Assembly: GCA_020796225.1 (NCBI GenBank)
Contig: CM036753.1
Span: 66,124,865 to 66,188,864 of the forward strand
Direction of reading: 5' to 3'
Origin: Arion vulgaris
Taxonomy: Eukaryota; Mollusca; Gastropoda; Stylommatophora; Arionidae
Length of the DNA: 64,000 nt
Below are positions 1 through 10,916 of the stretch, piece after piece. How positions within the stretch are numbered: the stretch's first letter is position 1; every line of letters begins with the position of its first letter. The translations under genes and the position numbers were made by a program. A model generated the notes under the pieces. That model was not told where the DNA came from. It made no database searches and was given only the letters and a program-made list of their open reading frames with translations.

Positions 1-961
1 TCTACTCTATCTATGAGCTCATAAATTCTACTCTTGGTGTCTACTCTATCTCTGAGCTCATAAATTCTACTCGTGGTGTCTACTCTATCTCTGACCTCAT
101 AAATTCTACTCGTGGTGTCTACTCCATCTATGACCTCATAAATTCTACTCGTTGTGTCTACTCTATCTATGAGCTCATAAATTCTACTCGTTGTGTCTAC
201 TCCATCTATGACCTCATAAATTCTACTCGTTGTGTCTACTCCATCTATGAGCTCATAAATTCTTCTCGTTGTCCCTACTCTATCTCTGAGCTCATAAATT
301 CTACTCGTTGTGTCTACTCTATCTATGAGCTCATAAATTCTACTCGTGGTGTCTACTCTATCTCTGACCTCATAAATTCTACTTGTTGTGTCTACTCCAT
401 CTATGACCTCATAAATTCTACTCGTTGTGTCTACTCCATCTCTGAGCTCATAAATTCTACTCGTTGTGTCTACTCTATCTATGAGCTCATAAATTCTACT
501 CGTTGTGTCTACTCCATCTATGCGCTCATAAATTCTACTCGTTGTGTCTACTCCATCTATGAGCTCATAAATTCTACTCGTTGTGTCTACTCCATCTATG
601 AGCTCATAAATTCTACTCGTTGTGTCTACTCTATCTATGACCTCATAAATTCTACTCGTGGTGTCTACTCCATCTATGAGCTCATAAATTCTACTCGTGG
701 TGTCTACTCTATCTATGAGCTCATAAATTCTACTCGTTGTGTCTACTCTATCTATGACCTCATAAATTCTACTCGTGGTGTCTACTCTATCTATGAGCTC
801 ATAAATTCTACTCGTGGTGTCTACTCTATCTATGAGCTCATAAATTCTACTCGTGGTGTCTACTCTATCTATGAGCTCATAAATTCTACTCGTTGTGTCT
901 ACTCTATCTATGACCTCATAAATTCTACTAGTGGTGTCTACTTCATCTATGAGCTCATAAA
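1..961. repeat. Minisatellite array, 39-bp unit (about 24 units)
   Basis: Head-to-tail 39-bp units containing gagctcataaattctactc, with a few recurring variants (gagctc/gacctc, cgttg/cgtgg, ctatctatg/ctatctctg). It begins at or before the window edge, so the true length is unknown. It stops cleanly near 961 and is followed by non-repetitive AT-rich DNA. The shuffled mixture of variant units suggests homogenisation by unequal exchange or gene conversion. No coding role is apparent. Confidence 0.97.
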
Positions 962-1109
962 ACCGGAATTGTCGATAATATCTCTATTCCTCTAGCTCTC
1001 CAAATGGACAAAAGTATCAATGCTTGCACTATTTTAACTTATTTCAAGATGTAGGTGATTTATTCATCATATTTAATACTTCTGTAATAAAGTAACTATA
1101 TTTTAAATT

Positions 1110-1521
1110 AGTAGTAAACATGGACCACACATGTATAACGAGTACAGAACAAGAGGAAGACCACACACAAGATGGAGCGACGGCATCAAGAACAGCCATA
1201 AGAAAATGAATAACAGCTTACAAAGTGAATTAGAAAAAGAACACTTAAAAATTTTTTTTCCGATCTAGAAGCACTTGAGTTTTCAGCTCTTCGGCTCGGT
1301 GCCATGGGTATCGTAACCCTTCGGTTCGGTGCCACGAACACCGTAAATCTGGAGAACCTGTGGCTTTTCTGCCATCCCGCGGAATTAAACCGTACTCACA
1401 GGGGGCTTGTCACGCGTCATCCAACGCGTTACGAACACGCTGGGCAGTATCACTACATAACCCCCCCCACCACCCAAGACTTCTATAAAAAAGTAAATGG
1501 TGGAAGAGAAGAAGAAGAAGA
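1110..1521 (+). mobile_element. LINE 3' end (RT C-terminus) split by a SINE
   Basis: Positions 1130-1235 encode a degenerate LINE reverse-transcriptase C-terminus (RGRPHTRWSDGIKNS-like, reading through frameshifts). It matches the copy at 10015-10305. The 3' untranslated end resumes at 1448 (acttctataaaaaagtaaat, then a GAA-rich tail), after a SINE of family E inserted at 1252-1447. Without the SINE the two halves form one 3' end like the one near 10 kb. It is a dead, 5'-truncated copy. Confidence 0.75.
1252..1447 (-). mobile_element. tRNA-derived SINE, family E, copy 1
   Basis: Minus-strand SINE. The tRNA-like head is at the right end (A-box-like taacgcgttggatgac; B-box degraded to ggtttaattcc) and a poly(A) tail appears as the T-run at 1252-1259. 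The body holds the paired tcggctcggtgcca and tcggttcggtgcca segments found in all six E copies here. It sits inside a LINE 3' end, so it is younger than that LINE. No clear target duplication was seen. Confidence 0.85.
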
Positions 1522-1565
1522 AACATGGAATAGCAGCAAGTGTAATACTTTCTTTTTTATTCTGT

Positions 1566-1645
1566 CGTCACATTGCGTCACATTGTCGTTACATTGCGTC
1601 ACATTGTCGTCACATTGCATTGTTACATGTCGTCATATTGTGAGT
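1566..1645 (+). repeat. Short degenerate tandem repeat
   Basis: Imperfect repeats of cattgcgtcacattgtcgt over about 80 bases, next to the LINE 3' end. A 131-residue open frame covering this region and SINE E is not considered a gene. Confidence 0.6.
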
Positions 1646-2135
1646 TGTAACCTATTGTCGTGGTCTTCTGTGTTTGTCTTCAATTTTAGGATGACGTGAG
1701 CGATATTCTGCTTCTTTTGACGTGATACAGGCCCTCAGGGCCGTGTCATGCTGTGATACAGAGAGACGGCCGCATCAAGGGACAGCATAAGGGGGCGGCA
1801 TAAGCAGTGAAATCAAAATAAAATTTGAATCATTCAATAATTAAGTCTTTAGGCAACGTTTTTTCTATATTAGTCTATGTTAATCCGATATTGATGTAGA
1901 GGATTTATGATTTATACATTTAAGTGACGGCATTTCGCAGACTTGCATCATACTGAGAAAATATACCTCACGGCACTGTAGACCTATCCATATTGTTTTA
2001 TGACAATGTGGTTTAGCTGCATTCTTATTAGGTGGTAAATCGTTTAACTCACTAATCTTTTTAAAGTAATTCAAGATCGGTCGACCAGTCTTATTTTAAC
2101 TTTCTCTCTGATCTTGGTATTTGTGACTTAGTCTC

Positions 2136-2388
2136 GCCCGAGTGGTTACCGGGGTCCAAATTTGGGGTGTAAAGAATAGAACCACTGTTACCTGCCACGC
2201 ATGTCGTAAGAGGCGACTAAGGAGGTTTGGCTGAAATCGGATGCATGTGTCATAAACGTGTAGAAGTCTATGCGTTTAGGGGCCTACAAACCAATGTGCA
2301 ACGTATACACGTTCTTGGCAAAGATCAAACATATCACAAAGCGTGATTAAAATTGGTTGTAAAGAACAAACGCAAAGAAGAAGAAGAA
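2136..2388 (+). mobile_element. SINE family B, complete copy with TSD
   Basis: Complete 253-bp plus-strand SINE. The head gcccgagtggttaccgg resembles a tRNA A box, followed by the core gcatgtcgtaagaggcgac, a family-specific body and a (GAA)n tail. It is flanked by 13-bp target duplications at 2123-2135 (gtgacttagtctc) and 2389-2401 (gtgactcagtctc) with one mismatch. The duplication shows that 2136-2388 is the full unit and so defines the family. Confidence 0.9.
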
Positions 2389-2469
2389 GTGACTCAGTCT
2401 CTTCTTGTGTTACTGGTGACGTTCCGAATGCAACGCGGTTCACATGTTGTTATTTTTCTGTGTGTGTGA

Positions 2470-2775
2470 TTTGACTTATTTCTCTCCTCTCCTCGTGAAG
2501 CATAGGACCTCAACAGTTGTTCGCAACATTTCTTGGTCTCTGAATGTTTTCTTTATGGTCTCTCAGGATATTAGAGCACTCTTCCGTTGCTTAAGATGAC
2601 TTTGTTTCCAGGTCTGCATAGGGCGTCCTCTTTTCGTTTTCCTTGCGGGTTACACTCAAGTACTTGCTTAGTGACAGTGTATCCGTAGTGTATGCACAAC
2701 CCATCGCCATTTTCTTCTCTTGATCTGGATATCATAGGTTCTTGTCTGGCTCTTATCAACAGATCTGTTCGATTT
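2470..2775 (-). pseudogene. LINE family c, RT C-terminal fragment
   Basis: The minus strand carries the C-terminus seen at 36243-36905: an IRARQEP-like stretch, a degraded (W)GHT-like segment, then NPQGKRKEDALCRPG corresponding to NPHGKRKRGRSKQTW. It ends near a LCSTR-like motif, the usual C-terminal end of this LINE. It is truncated at the 5' side and frameshifted. The 62-residue frame at 2571-2759 is part of it. Confidence 0.75.
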
Positions 2776-2909
2776 ATTCATTGTCAATGTTTGCAACTGG
2801 TTGTGTAAAGTAGGAGTAACAATGCATTTGATGGCTTGTTTTGAGTTGAAATATAGATGTTTTTAGAAGTCTGAATAGAATTTCTGAGTAGTTATACAAA
2901 GATAGTATT

Positions 2910-3341
2910 GATTGATTGATAGGATCATCATCATTTTACTTTAGTGGGAACCAAGGTCTATTTCTTACACAGGAAGATCTAGTGGCAGTGCACGTTCTCC
3001 GTAACACCGGCAAGGGTCTCCGATGTAATTTAGAAGATGGGGAAAATATTAGTAGGAAATATTTGTCCAAAAATCGTTCTAATGTTTTTATCCTAGGTAG
3101 CGGCTTTCCAGCCTACTCTTTTCAATTACGAACTGCCAGGGGTTCTTTTATTTGCTCAACTTGAACACGGGACCTACGTTTTATCACCCATTTCCGATAG
3201 GATTAGGAGCTTGATTTCACCTACACTGAGATCAGCGGTGTCTGGAAAAATATTTTGATGGCTCCACGAGGGAGCGAACCTAGTACCTTTGTAACGAAAG
3301 ACGAGCACCTAACCTCTACACCACATATAGATCCCCCAGAT
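2910..3341 (-). mobile_element. tRNA-derived SINE, family D, full-length
   Basis: About 432 bp on the minus strand. The tRNA-like head is at the right end: A-box-like gtggtgtagaggttaggtgc and B-box-like ggttcgctccc on the minus strand. The body includes the ctgccaggggttctttt segment. The tail at the left end carries gattgattgat and catcatcat runs. The 8-bp atagtatt at 2902-2909 and 3342-3349 is a plausible target duplication. It is the most complete D copy in the window. Confidence 0.85.
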
Positions 3342-3349
3342 ATAGTATT

Positions 3350-3840
3350 ATTAATAGTAACTATAATTTCTTGTTAAAAATATTCATATATGAAAACCAA
3401 ATCCTGACTGAAATGTGCAGTAAAAAAAAAAAAAGATAATATGCATACGAAAACACTGAAATATACTGTTATTAAGAAATTACTATTTTTTAAAAGTTCT
3501 CATTAGCGTAAAGTCGAAGGAATAAAATATGGCACCAGTAATGTAACACACAGGCGCCATGGCGCCATCGTTGGACAGCGCTGATCTACAAGGTGTATTC
3601 TGCGCCTGGCTCCGCTTCCAGCAGAATTGGAGTCAACTAATATTTCTTAGGAAGAAGAAAAAGTGAAAAATATCCTGTTAACGACCCGTAAAATATCCAA
3701 GCCAACCCTATCTCCTAGAGATGTAGACTGGAAAACTTTGACCGTGAGGTTAACGGCTGAAAGGTCCTTTGGTTCGCCTAAGGAATAGACTCCTTAGGTC
3801 AGTTTTATATATTTTTTCTTACCTACGAAGGCGAACCGGA
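3350..3840. other. No gene seen
   Basis: AT-rich DNA with a short poly(A) run near 3422. No open frame, tandem array or family assignment that I could support. Confidence 0.6.
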
Positions 3841-3841
3841 G

Positions 3842-3995
3842 TAAAATGCGCTAAGAAACTGAATGTGCTGGCCTACAGGTCTGTATGTCCCTACTAGGAC
3901 GACGGACTCCTTCTCTAAGACGCAAATCACATATCGACCACACAAAGTGGTTTAACAGATGGTCAAGTGTAGAGCAAATGAAAAAGAAGAAAACA
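3842..3995 (+). mobile_element. SINE family A relic
   Basis: Diverged 3' half of a family A SINE. The segments tgctggcctac, gacgcaaatcacatatcgac, tggtttaacagatggtcaa and the terminal aaaagaagaaaa align in order with the better copies at 28325 and 58504. The 5' half and core are missing or unrecognisable. Confidence 0.6.
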
Positions 3996-4079
3996 TGAAA
4001 ACCTAATCTTTTTGTGCACATCAATTTTATATTCATTTCCTTAATCATTAATTATCGTTTCCATTGTTTTACTATCTTT

Positions 4080-4425
4080 CTTTTCTCTAATTCTGTTTTG
4101 CTTCACAGATTCAGGATAAGAAGAGATTTATAGAACAGGCTTTTGTGTGTAATAGTGTTTTTCTATGCCTCTGTTATCTCTTTAGATCCACCTTTTGCGT
4201 AGACTGCGTTTTGCTTGTATCCAATGTATCGGAGTAACACTGCTCTTTGAGACGCAGCGTCTGTTGGTAATCTGCTTATGTGACCGAATCATTTAATTTG
4301 TTGTTTCTTGATGAAGTTTAGTACTGATGTTGTACCCATTTATTGCCTAATGTCTTCATTTATAAGCCGGTCTCTTCTTCATGCTCCCAGTTTTCTGCAT
4401 AGCCGCGTTGTTTTACTAATTGTCC
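4080..4425 (-). pseudogene. LINE RT C-terminal fragment (same family as 47797-48436)
   Basis: The minus strand reads the same DNA as the LINE 3' part at 48100-48400, with shared stretches such as gtacaacatcagtacta, cttcatcaagaaacaacaaa and ttcggtcacataagcagatt. The encoded motif is FIKKQQIK, then (F)GHISRLPTDAA, and is broken by frameshifts. It is 5'-truncated and dead. Confidence 0.78.
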
Positions 4426-4429
4426 ATTA

Positions 4430-5165
4430 TTAGCTATATAATATGACAAGATTGACTGAAACATTGACAAACTATATTTGTTTTACTATATTCAACAAAT
4501 AATTATTCTATTGGGTGATCTAGTTCTGAAAGCAAAATCTATTTTACTGTCACAAAACGGCCAGAGGAACCTGCACCATGGAACGCAGATAAAGGTAAAC
4601 CCCGAATAAAACCGTCAGATATATATAATATATGCATGAACTTTAGAGACGTCGAGAGAATAACAGACGATGCTAATGGGGATTTCATACACTCCATCTT
4701 GTCCAAAATATAACATCATTTGCTACACAAATACCCCATCATAAAATGCTTGTATTGCAATTTTATATGAGAATAAACATATATTGGCGTTACTAACTGT
4801 TTAGAGAGCTGGTTTTTCAACCAAAACTTGCTTTGATCTTGATTGGGATTGGTTGGGGGTCTAGTCTGCCCAGCTGTAGATATGTTCATGTAGCGTGTTG
4901 TAAAGAAATTTATAACCGCAGTGACTTGATCTCGAAGACGCATGCAGCGCCAGGGTCAATTATCCAACGTTGATATTTTTACGCAACTTTTCAGCAACAA
5001 ATATTTGTCCTTCTTCATCGCGACGTTGTGCTCCTAAAAGTATACATAAACTTTGCAGCCAAACAAAGTGAGTATTGAGCGAACAAGAAAAGAGTATTGA
5101 GCTAACAAGAAAAGAGTATTTTGCGAACAAGAAAATCTACTTACGAGATAAGATTTGCTCCTACA
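4430..5165. other. No gene seen
   Basis: Low-GC DNA with TA-rich patches near 4620 and no family I recognised. The short open frames are at chance level. Confidence 0.55.
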
Positions 5166-5167
5166 AC

Positions 5168-5540
5168 ATTCAGCGTAGCGGTTATGTGATCGCATCTCGT
5201 GCCAAAGCTATCAGATTCGTTCCCTCGTGGAGCCATCTAGATATATTTCCAGAGATCTCTGATCTCATTGTAGGTGAGATGGGATTCCTAGTCCTATCGG
5301 AGACGGACGATAAAACGTAGGTGTGGGGTTTAATTTGAGCACGTAAAAGAACCATTGGCAGGTCAAAATCGAGAAGAGCATGCCAGACAAAATTCCTTTA
5401 AAAAAAGATGAATAGCACAATTCCTACAAAAACAGCTTCACCATCTTCAAAATTACATCGGGACCCTCGCTGGTGCTACGGAGTTCGTGCACTGCAGCTG
5501 AGATCTCCTGTGTAAGAAAGAGATCGAAGTACACATAGTT
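5168..5540 (+). mobile_element. SINE family D, near full-length
   Basis: Plus-strand copy. The tRNA-like head lies at about 5170-5245 (gcgtagcggttatgtgatcgc, B-box-like gattcgttccctc). The D body follows (tctctgatctcattgtaggtgag, gtcctatcggagacgg, gaaccattggcaggtc), then the 3' segment gtgcactgcagctgagatct. The 81-residue frame at 5075-5320 crosses its head and is not a gene. Confidence 0.82.
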
Positions 5541-5754
5541 ACACACCCCTACACTGTAGTAGCAGTGTAGAAGGCAGCTGCTCCTAATACTACATTGTTT
5601 CGGACACCGGATCAGACAAAACTATTTCAGAGTCCATTGTCGTTAAGGACCGCTCTTGTTGGATTGTAGAAATCGATTCAAAGCTGCTAACTCAACAGCC
5701 ATCTTGGTTACCGCTGCCGGCTTGTCGAAGCGTGGCCTCAGATAACATACGGCC

Positions 5755-5845
5755 GGCGGGCTCAGGTAAAGATTTTAGGAAATAAGACCACAACTTCGCG
5801 TGATCCTAGCATTTCAGTGTTGTTGTATATAAACTAATTCATTTG
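5755..5845 (+). repeat. Dispersed repeat H, copy 1
   Basis: About 90 bp shared with 30688-30785. It includes ggctcaggtaa, ataagaccacaact, gcatttcagtgttgttgt and a terminal aattcattt. The family is unknown. In this copy the end coincides with the first unit of the 28-bp array that follows. Confidence 0.65.
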
Positions 5846-6140
5846 AAAGACAATAGAACATGTAATTTTTGAAGGAAAGATATTGTAATTCATTTGAAAG
5901 ACAATAGAGACATTTTAAACTGAAAGACTTAGAACTGTCATTCTTCTGCCAAAGAACAATAGAGACATCGTATTTCATTTGAATAGACATAGAACTGAAA
6001 TTCATTTGAAGAGACAATGCAAATATGAATTCACTTACAATAGAACATGTAATTCATTTGAAAGACAATAGAACATGTAATTCATTTGAAAGACAATAGA
6101 ACATGTAATTCATTTGAAAGACAATAGAACATGTAATTTT
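5832..6140. repeat. Tandem array, 28-bp unit
   Basis: Units of about 28 bp built on aattcatttgaaagacaata followed by gaacatgt. Spacing is irregular at the left and regular from about 6035. The first unit grows out of the end of repeat H. Confidence 0.85.
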
Positions 6141-6345
6141 GACGATGGGAAAGATATTTTTGTAGGAATTTCTATTTTTAATCTTTTCTAATCATTTTTT
6201 CCCGGCAGCGACTTTTCAACCTGGTCTTCTCGATTTTGAACTGTCCATGGTGCTTTGACGTGCTCAAATTGAACACGGGACGTACGTTTTATCGTTCGTC
6301 TCATATAGGACTAGGAACTCGATCTCACCTACTTGAAGGATGTTT
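6141..6345 (-). mobile_element. SINE family D fragment
   Basis: Minus-strand internal part of D: cagcgacttttcaacctg, tcttctcgattttgaactg, gtgctcaaattgaacacggg and ggactaggaactcgatctca. The tRNA-like head and the 3' end are missing. Confidence 0.75.
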
Positions 6346-6491
6346 AAGTAACCAACTGTCAAATATACCAAGAATGCAGCGGTTACGATTTGGTAGATAA
6401 TGTGTGTAAAACTATGCACTACATTTTATTATAATAAACATAGAATTTTAGTGAATACATTTAAAAAAAGTAAAATAAGTGGGTTATGGAA

Positions 6492-6880
6492 GGGACCATC
6501 AAAAGTATAATGAGTCTGCAGGGAGAACTTGTGAGTAAAGCTAGTGGGGTATGCATCACAAGTTGCATAAGTCTGCAGAGAAAACCTGCGAGCACAACTA
6601 GAGGAATATGTGATCGACCATCAAAAGTAGTATAAGTCTGCAGGAAAAACCTGCGAGTATAACCAGTGGGCTATGTAAGTGATCATCAGAAGTGACATTA
6701 GTTTGAACAGAAAACCTACAAGTGCGACCAGTGGACTATGTAAGTGACCATCAGAAGTGGCATTAGTTTGAACAGAAAACCTACATGTGCGACAAGTGGG
6801 CTATGAGAGCGACTATTAAAAGTGGCATTAGTTTTCAGGGAAAACCTGCGAGTACATCTAGAGTGGTATGAGAGCTACCA
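6492..6880. repeat. Tandem array, 65-bp unit (about 6 units)
   Basis: Degenerate 65-bp units containing gtgaccatcagaagtggc, tagtttgaacagaaaacc and tacaagtgcgaccagtgg. Divergence between units is high at the left end and low in the middle, so this is an old array. Confidence 0.85.
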
Positions 6881-6889
6881 TCTAGCATG

Positions 6890-8225
6890 TCTTACTCTAT
6901 ATTCTGAAATAAACTATGAAAGTCGTGTCTGTCTGGAGAACACAGCATCGGTTTACTTTATCAAAATATCACTACCCCACAATACGTATGAAAGACATAA
7001 CATATAAATACATACGTAGTACATATTTGCAATGTTGAAACACGCGCCATAGACAACAATTCATTAGGGCAGGATCAGTTACATTTTGTGTAAGATATAT
7101 GTCTGCTCCTGGAGGCTATGAGATTTTAGAAATCTCTAGAACCGACCAGAAATCCACATTGATTTTGTGTTGCCGGTCTAACCTCTACGTGCACATTTCA
7201 TAACCGCGTCCTGCCCTAAGATGGAACTTCCCCCGATTGGGAAAGAAGGGAAACCTTTAACCCCTTCATCGTGGAATTACGGCTAATCGGCCAACTCGAG
7301 TCCCGACCCCGTCTCTGCCACCGGCATTTCAAAATTAGAAGGAAACAAAAATGTACGGTTTCCGCTCGCCTAACCGGAACCTTCGTGCTGCCTGGAGAAT
7401 CGATGAAACACCACTAAATAAATTTCAAAGATGTATATAATTGTGACTTGTTCGGGTGGGTAACCACAAGAGTGATAAAATATATTTCAAACGTGCTAGA
7501 GGCCAGCTACCAGACCAATCTAACTGATGGATTAGTAGCTAAACTAAACAAGAATTAAAATACTCATCGCGAATATAGAATCATATTTCATCGTCTCGTA
7601 GTGTACTTCCGAGTTGAGCTCTTCGGTCTCCAATAGCAGGCATTACACTAGTTCTATTACTCATTATGGACTTGTGGGTGAATGAATGGAGATAATAAGG
7701 ATATGATGAGTCAACTTTGAGCTCATGTTTCTGGGAATGTGTGCTGTAAACTGGAATTACACAGAACAGATATCCGCATCTTTAATACTAGAATATTGCT
7801 AGAAATCTAGGACATGTACGTTTCGGTTTCCATTCCCGTGTACCAGACAAGAGTTTATAACTAAATCAGTTACCGAAAAGTGGGCAGAATACACGATTAA
7901 GAGAAAAATCGAGAATAAATGAGTTGAACTAAATTATCTATAGAAGAAAACAATATTTAGTTTGATTAATTTTGTTTAACGGTTTGCTGTGTATTTTATT
8001 TCTTGCGATACTCAAGATTGTAGAAGTTTGCACTGACTTTGTCACTGCAACTGTGTCACTCTCTCTGCAACTGTTCTTCATTCTCAACTTGACGTCTATT
8101 TCATGCAGACATATTTTAACAGTGTAGATAAGAGCTGTCCACCGTGACTTCTACGGGAGCTATGGTGTCATTTGATGCATCCCTGGAACTCAATTTCACT
8201 TAACCGGCATTTAGCATTTTTGTTG
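6890..8225. other. Long stretch without recognised genes
   Basis: No array, SINE or LINE that I could place. There is a GC-richer patch near 7200-7400 and otherwise AT-rich sequence. No frame has a recognisable domain. Confidence 0.5.
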
Positions 8226-8815
8226 TTACTAAACTGACGTCATTGCACTCCGGGCAGATCCATAGGTGCGCAGTCTCCCGCAACATATATCAAAGAGTAT
8301 GCATACTGATGGTTCCCATGGCTCGCTGATTAAATACACTCCTCATTCTGCCTCTCAGGCATTCAGTTCTACTGTTACAATGGGTAACTCCAAATTGCTT
8401 AAATCGCTGGATCGATTCAACATCTACTTTAGTGTCTTCCTCCAACTGACAGTCACGAAGAGATCGAAGAAATCCTTGTTATCCATCTTCAACTCTCCAA
8501 CAATCGATGATGTTAATGCAAGCCTCTCTGCTCTCACATTATCTCAGACACCTGCATGTCCAGGATAGCAAATCCATGTAAGCGTCTGGAAGCTAGAAAT
8601 TTCTATATACGACTATCATATCGAAACCTGTCTTTTTGGATCTTGTGAAGCATCAAGTCAGAGTCAGATACAACAACGACCCCAGTAAATGAAATCGGAG
8701 AGAGCCAATGGAGGGCAACAGTAACGGCTTTAACTTCCATCCTCATACTAGAAGTAGTTGTCCTGTACGGTCCATAAACCTCGCTCTGCAACAACCCTAC
8801 CATGCACCGGCTTTT
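8226..8815 (-). pseudogene. LINE RNase H domain and C-terminus
   Basis: The minus-strand frame at 8603-8803 has RNase H-like order: a TTTSSMRMEVKAVTVALHWL segment (acidic residue followed by an ALxWL helix), then VVVVSDSDLML, which fits the conserved D of the third motif. Downstream on the same strand a shifted frame gives GHAGV..N.RAERLA (compare WIPGHxGxxGNExAD), then a tail resembling LWICPECND with paired cysteines. This order is typical of RNase H-bearing LINEs. The 5' part is missing and frames are broken. Related C-termini lie at 23045, 29100 and 58972. Confidence 0.78.
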
Positions 8816-9018
8816 CTCTAATCAGTATAACTTCTTAATAAGAGTATTTTCAGTTAGTTGCATTTAGAAAGCACAATATTAAAAAAATTAAACTTTTAGT
8901 CAGGATTACGTTTTCATGTGTTATTATTTTTAAACATTAATTATTAATATTAGTATTATTATTACAATTGTCATACGACGACTGCATCTTCACAGACAAT
9001 AGTCAGATGCGCCACAAT

Positions 9019-9032
9019 ATATATATATATAA
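9019..9032. repeat. (AT)n microsatellite
   Basis: Short perfect TA run; no function inferred. Confidence 0.9.
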
Positions 9033-9141
9033 ACATTGGACAGGTCTGATGCAGATATTCAGAGTTGTATTTCCAATCTCATAAGTCTGACTGAGTCAAT
9101 GTAGTAAAGGAAGAAGTATCGAGAACTTGACAGTCTAAAGT

Positions 9142-9350
9142 GTATAAAGGCGATGAATTGACTTTGTTGCACCAGGTTTCTCAATATGACTCCGTCCCTC
9201 TCGGCAGAAATGGCAAGCTAGTTGCTTCAAGAGTGTTGCACAAAGCACGAATTCCGTAGCTATGTTAACAATCCTTGTGATCTCCATAAAAAACGTACAT
9301 TTTAACTGAACGACACAATCCGGATTCAAACTCACATCCTCTAGAACTCG
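9142..9350 (-). mobile_element. tRNA-derived SINE, family F
   Basis: Minus-strand copy. The tRNA-like head is at the right (B-box-like gtttgaatccgg on the minus strand), followed by the F body (caaggattgtt, aattcgtgctttgtgcaaca, cttgaagcaac). The left end matches the gaccgagcc...cctggtgcaa portion of other F copies. Confidence 0.8.
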
Positions 9351-9485
9351 AGAAAACGTTCTACTACAGAGGGAACATTTACGTGATTCTTGTACAACAT
9401 GGAAGGAATGGTAAAGATAATGTGAATAAATCCTACTTAAGTCTAGTTGCCATCATACTGAGAAGTCATATACTCAGAACAGTTT

Positions 9486-9955
9486 AAACTCGGGAGATAC
9501 AGCAGGGAAGGTTATGCTGACGGTGTTTTGGGATTGTTAAGAAGTGCTTTTAACCAATCTCAAGAAGAAAGGTGACAATGTGAATTCTGAATTGTACTGT
9601 GAAGTTCTATCGATGCTTCATGATGCAATTCAGTGAAAACGTCCAGGACTGCTGACTACAGGAGTGTTGCTTCTTCATGATAATGCCAGACCACATACGG
9701 CTCGATTAACTGAGGAGAAAATTAACCAACTAAGGTGGGAAGTTCTGGAACATCCACCTTACAGTCCCGACTTAGGCCCTAGCGATTCCGCCTTTTTGGT
9801 CCACTGAAAACCCACCTTGGCGGGAGACATTTCACGAATGACGCCGAAGATGAATGTGAAAACGTGGTTTAGAAAACAGAGCACGCAGTTCTATGCAATC
9901 GGTTTGGGATGACTGATAAAACGATGTGATAAGTGCAACAATGTTGGTAGAAATT
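9486..9955 (+). pseudogene. mariner transposase relic
   Basis: Reading through stops and frameshifts, the plus strand gives the mariner catalytic core: GVLLLHDNARPHTA (second catalytic D in HDNARPH) and HPPYSPDLGPSD (third D of a D,D34D triad), then a LAGDISRM and KTWF-like tail. The first catalytic D and the N-terminal helix-turn-helix are absent or too decayed. The best match is a mariner D,D34D element, long inactive. No inverted ends were found. Confidence 0.85.
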
Positions 9956-10014
9956 ATGTTGTGGAAACTGACATACTTTTAATTTAGTAATATTAAATGT
10001 TGTAGTGGTTTTAG

Positions 10015-10305
10015 TTATGTCAATAATAGTCAATGTGAAACCAGTCATGCAATTCATAAAAGAACAACAGATTAAATGGTTTGGACACCTGACAAGAATG
10101 CTTACCACAGAGAGCCACATAGAAAAAGTATAATGAGTACAAATCAAGAGGAAGACCACGCAAAAGATGGAGCGACAGCATCAAGAACAGCCTTACGAAA
10201 ATGAATATCAGCTTACAAAGTGTCTTAAAACAAGCACACACAAGATCACTATGCGCCCCCAAACACTTCTATAAAGAAGTAAATTGTGGAAGAGAAAAAG
10301 AAGAG
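10015..10305 (+). pseudogene. LINE RT C-terminus and 3' end
   Basis: The plus strand encodes FIKEQQIKWFGHLTRM (the WFGH motif of LINE C-termini), then in a shifted frame SRGRPRKRWSDSIKNSL. It ends with acttctataaagaagtaaat and a purine-rich GAA tail. It is the best copy of the family also seen at 1110-1521. Confidence 0.82.
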
Positions 10306-10308
10306 AAT

Positions 10309-10405
10309 AATAGTCAAGCACATGAGTGGAACCTGCAGAGAAAATGGAAAAGGAGACATCCTAAACAGACCTGGAGACGAGGTCTTCTTGAAGAACTGAA
10401 GGGTG
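10309..10405 (+). pseudogene. LINE family c C-terminus, left part
   Basis: Encodes RKWKRRHPKQTWRRGLLEEL, the basic TWRR segment of LINE family c. It continues after the SINE insertion into 10693-10800. Confidence 0.82.
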
Positions 10406-10417
10406 CTCAACTATCCT

Positions 10418-10680
10418 TTCTTTTCTTCTTCTTCGAACGCTCCACATTGACCACTTGTTAACCTCTCTGTGTGATTTGTATGTGATCTGAGCCTAAGAAC
10501 GATTGTACGTTGTTCCAGTTATGCGTCTACAAGTAGGCCAGCACATCCGATTTCTGCACTGCTTTTTATTTACTATAGTAGCATCCCTAGGGCCTACATT
10601 AGTCGATTCTTACCACATGCATTGTGGGTCACAGTGGTACTATTCTTTGCTTCCCTTGCGTCCCCGGTACCATAGGGCTA
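10418..10680 (-). mobile_element. SINE family A with 12-bp TSD, inserted in a LINE
   Basis: Complete 263-bp minus-strand family A SINE. The (TTC)n at the left is the (GAA)n tail and the head (gtaccggggacgcaagg on the minus strand) is at the right. It is flanked by identical 12-bp target duplications ctcaactatcct at 10406-10417 and 10681-10692. Removing the element and one duplication restores the LINE c reading TWRRGLLEELKGAQLSWDGI, so this SINE is younger than that LINE copy. Confidence 0.95.
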
Positions 10681-10692
10681 CTCAACTATCCT

Positions 10693-10800
10693 GGGACGGC
10701 ATAAAGAAAACAACCAGAGACCGGAAAAAGTGACAAACAACTGTTGAGTCCGTATGCTCTGTAAGCAGTAATATCGAATAAGTAATAGTGAATGATATGG
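10693..10800 (+). pseudogene. LINE family c C-terminus, right part and 3' end
   Basis: Resumes the LINE interrupted at 10417: WDGIKKTTRDRKK, then a degraded TTVESV.CS end and a taagtaat-rich 3' end. It aligns with 36795-36905. Confidence 0.8.
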
Positions 10801-10916
10801 TTTCTGGAAGACAAAGGACAAACAAGACAAAAGTAACTACAGAACACTAAGAAAAACGATTTGTTATTGTTCTATTTATAATCAATTGCCCGTTCTTTAT
10901 AGGTATGTGGATCATT

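Noticed and set aside
1304..1699. 131-codon frame as a gene
   Set aside because: Covers SINE E, a LINE 3' end and a short tandem repeat in sequence; composite of three repeats.
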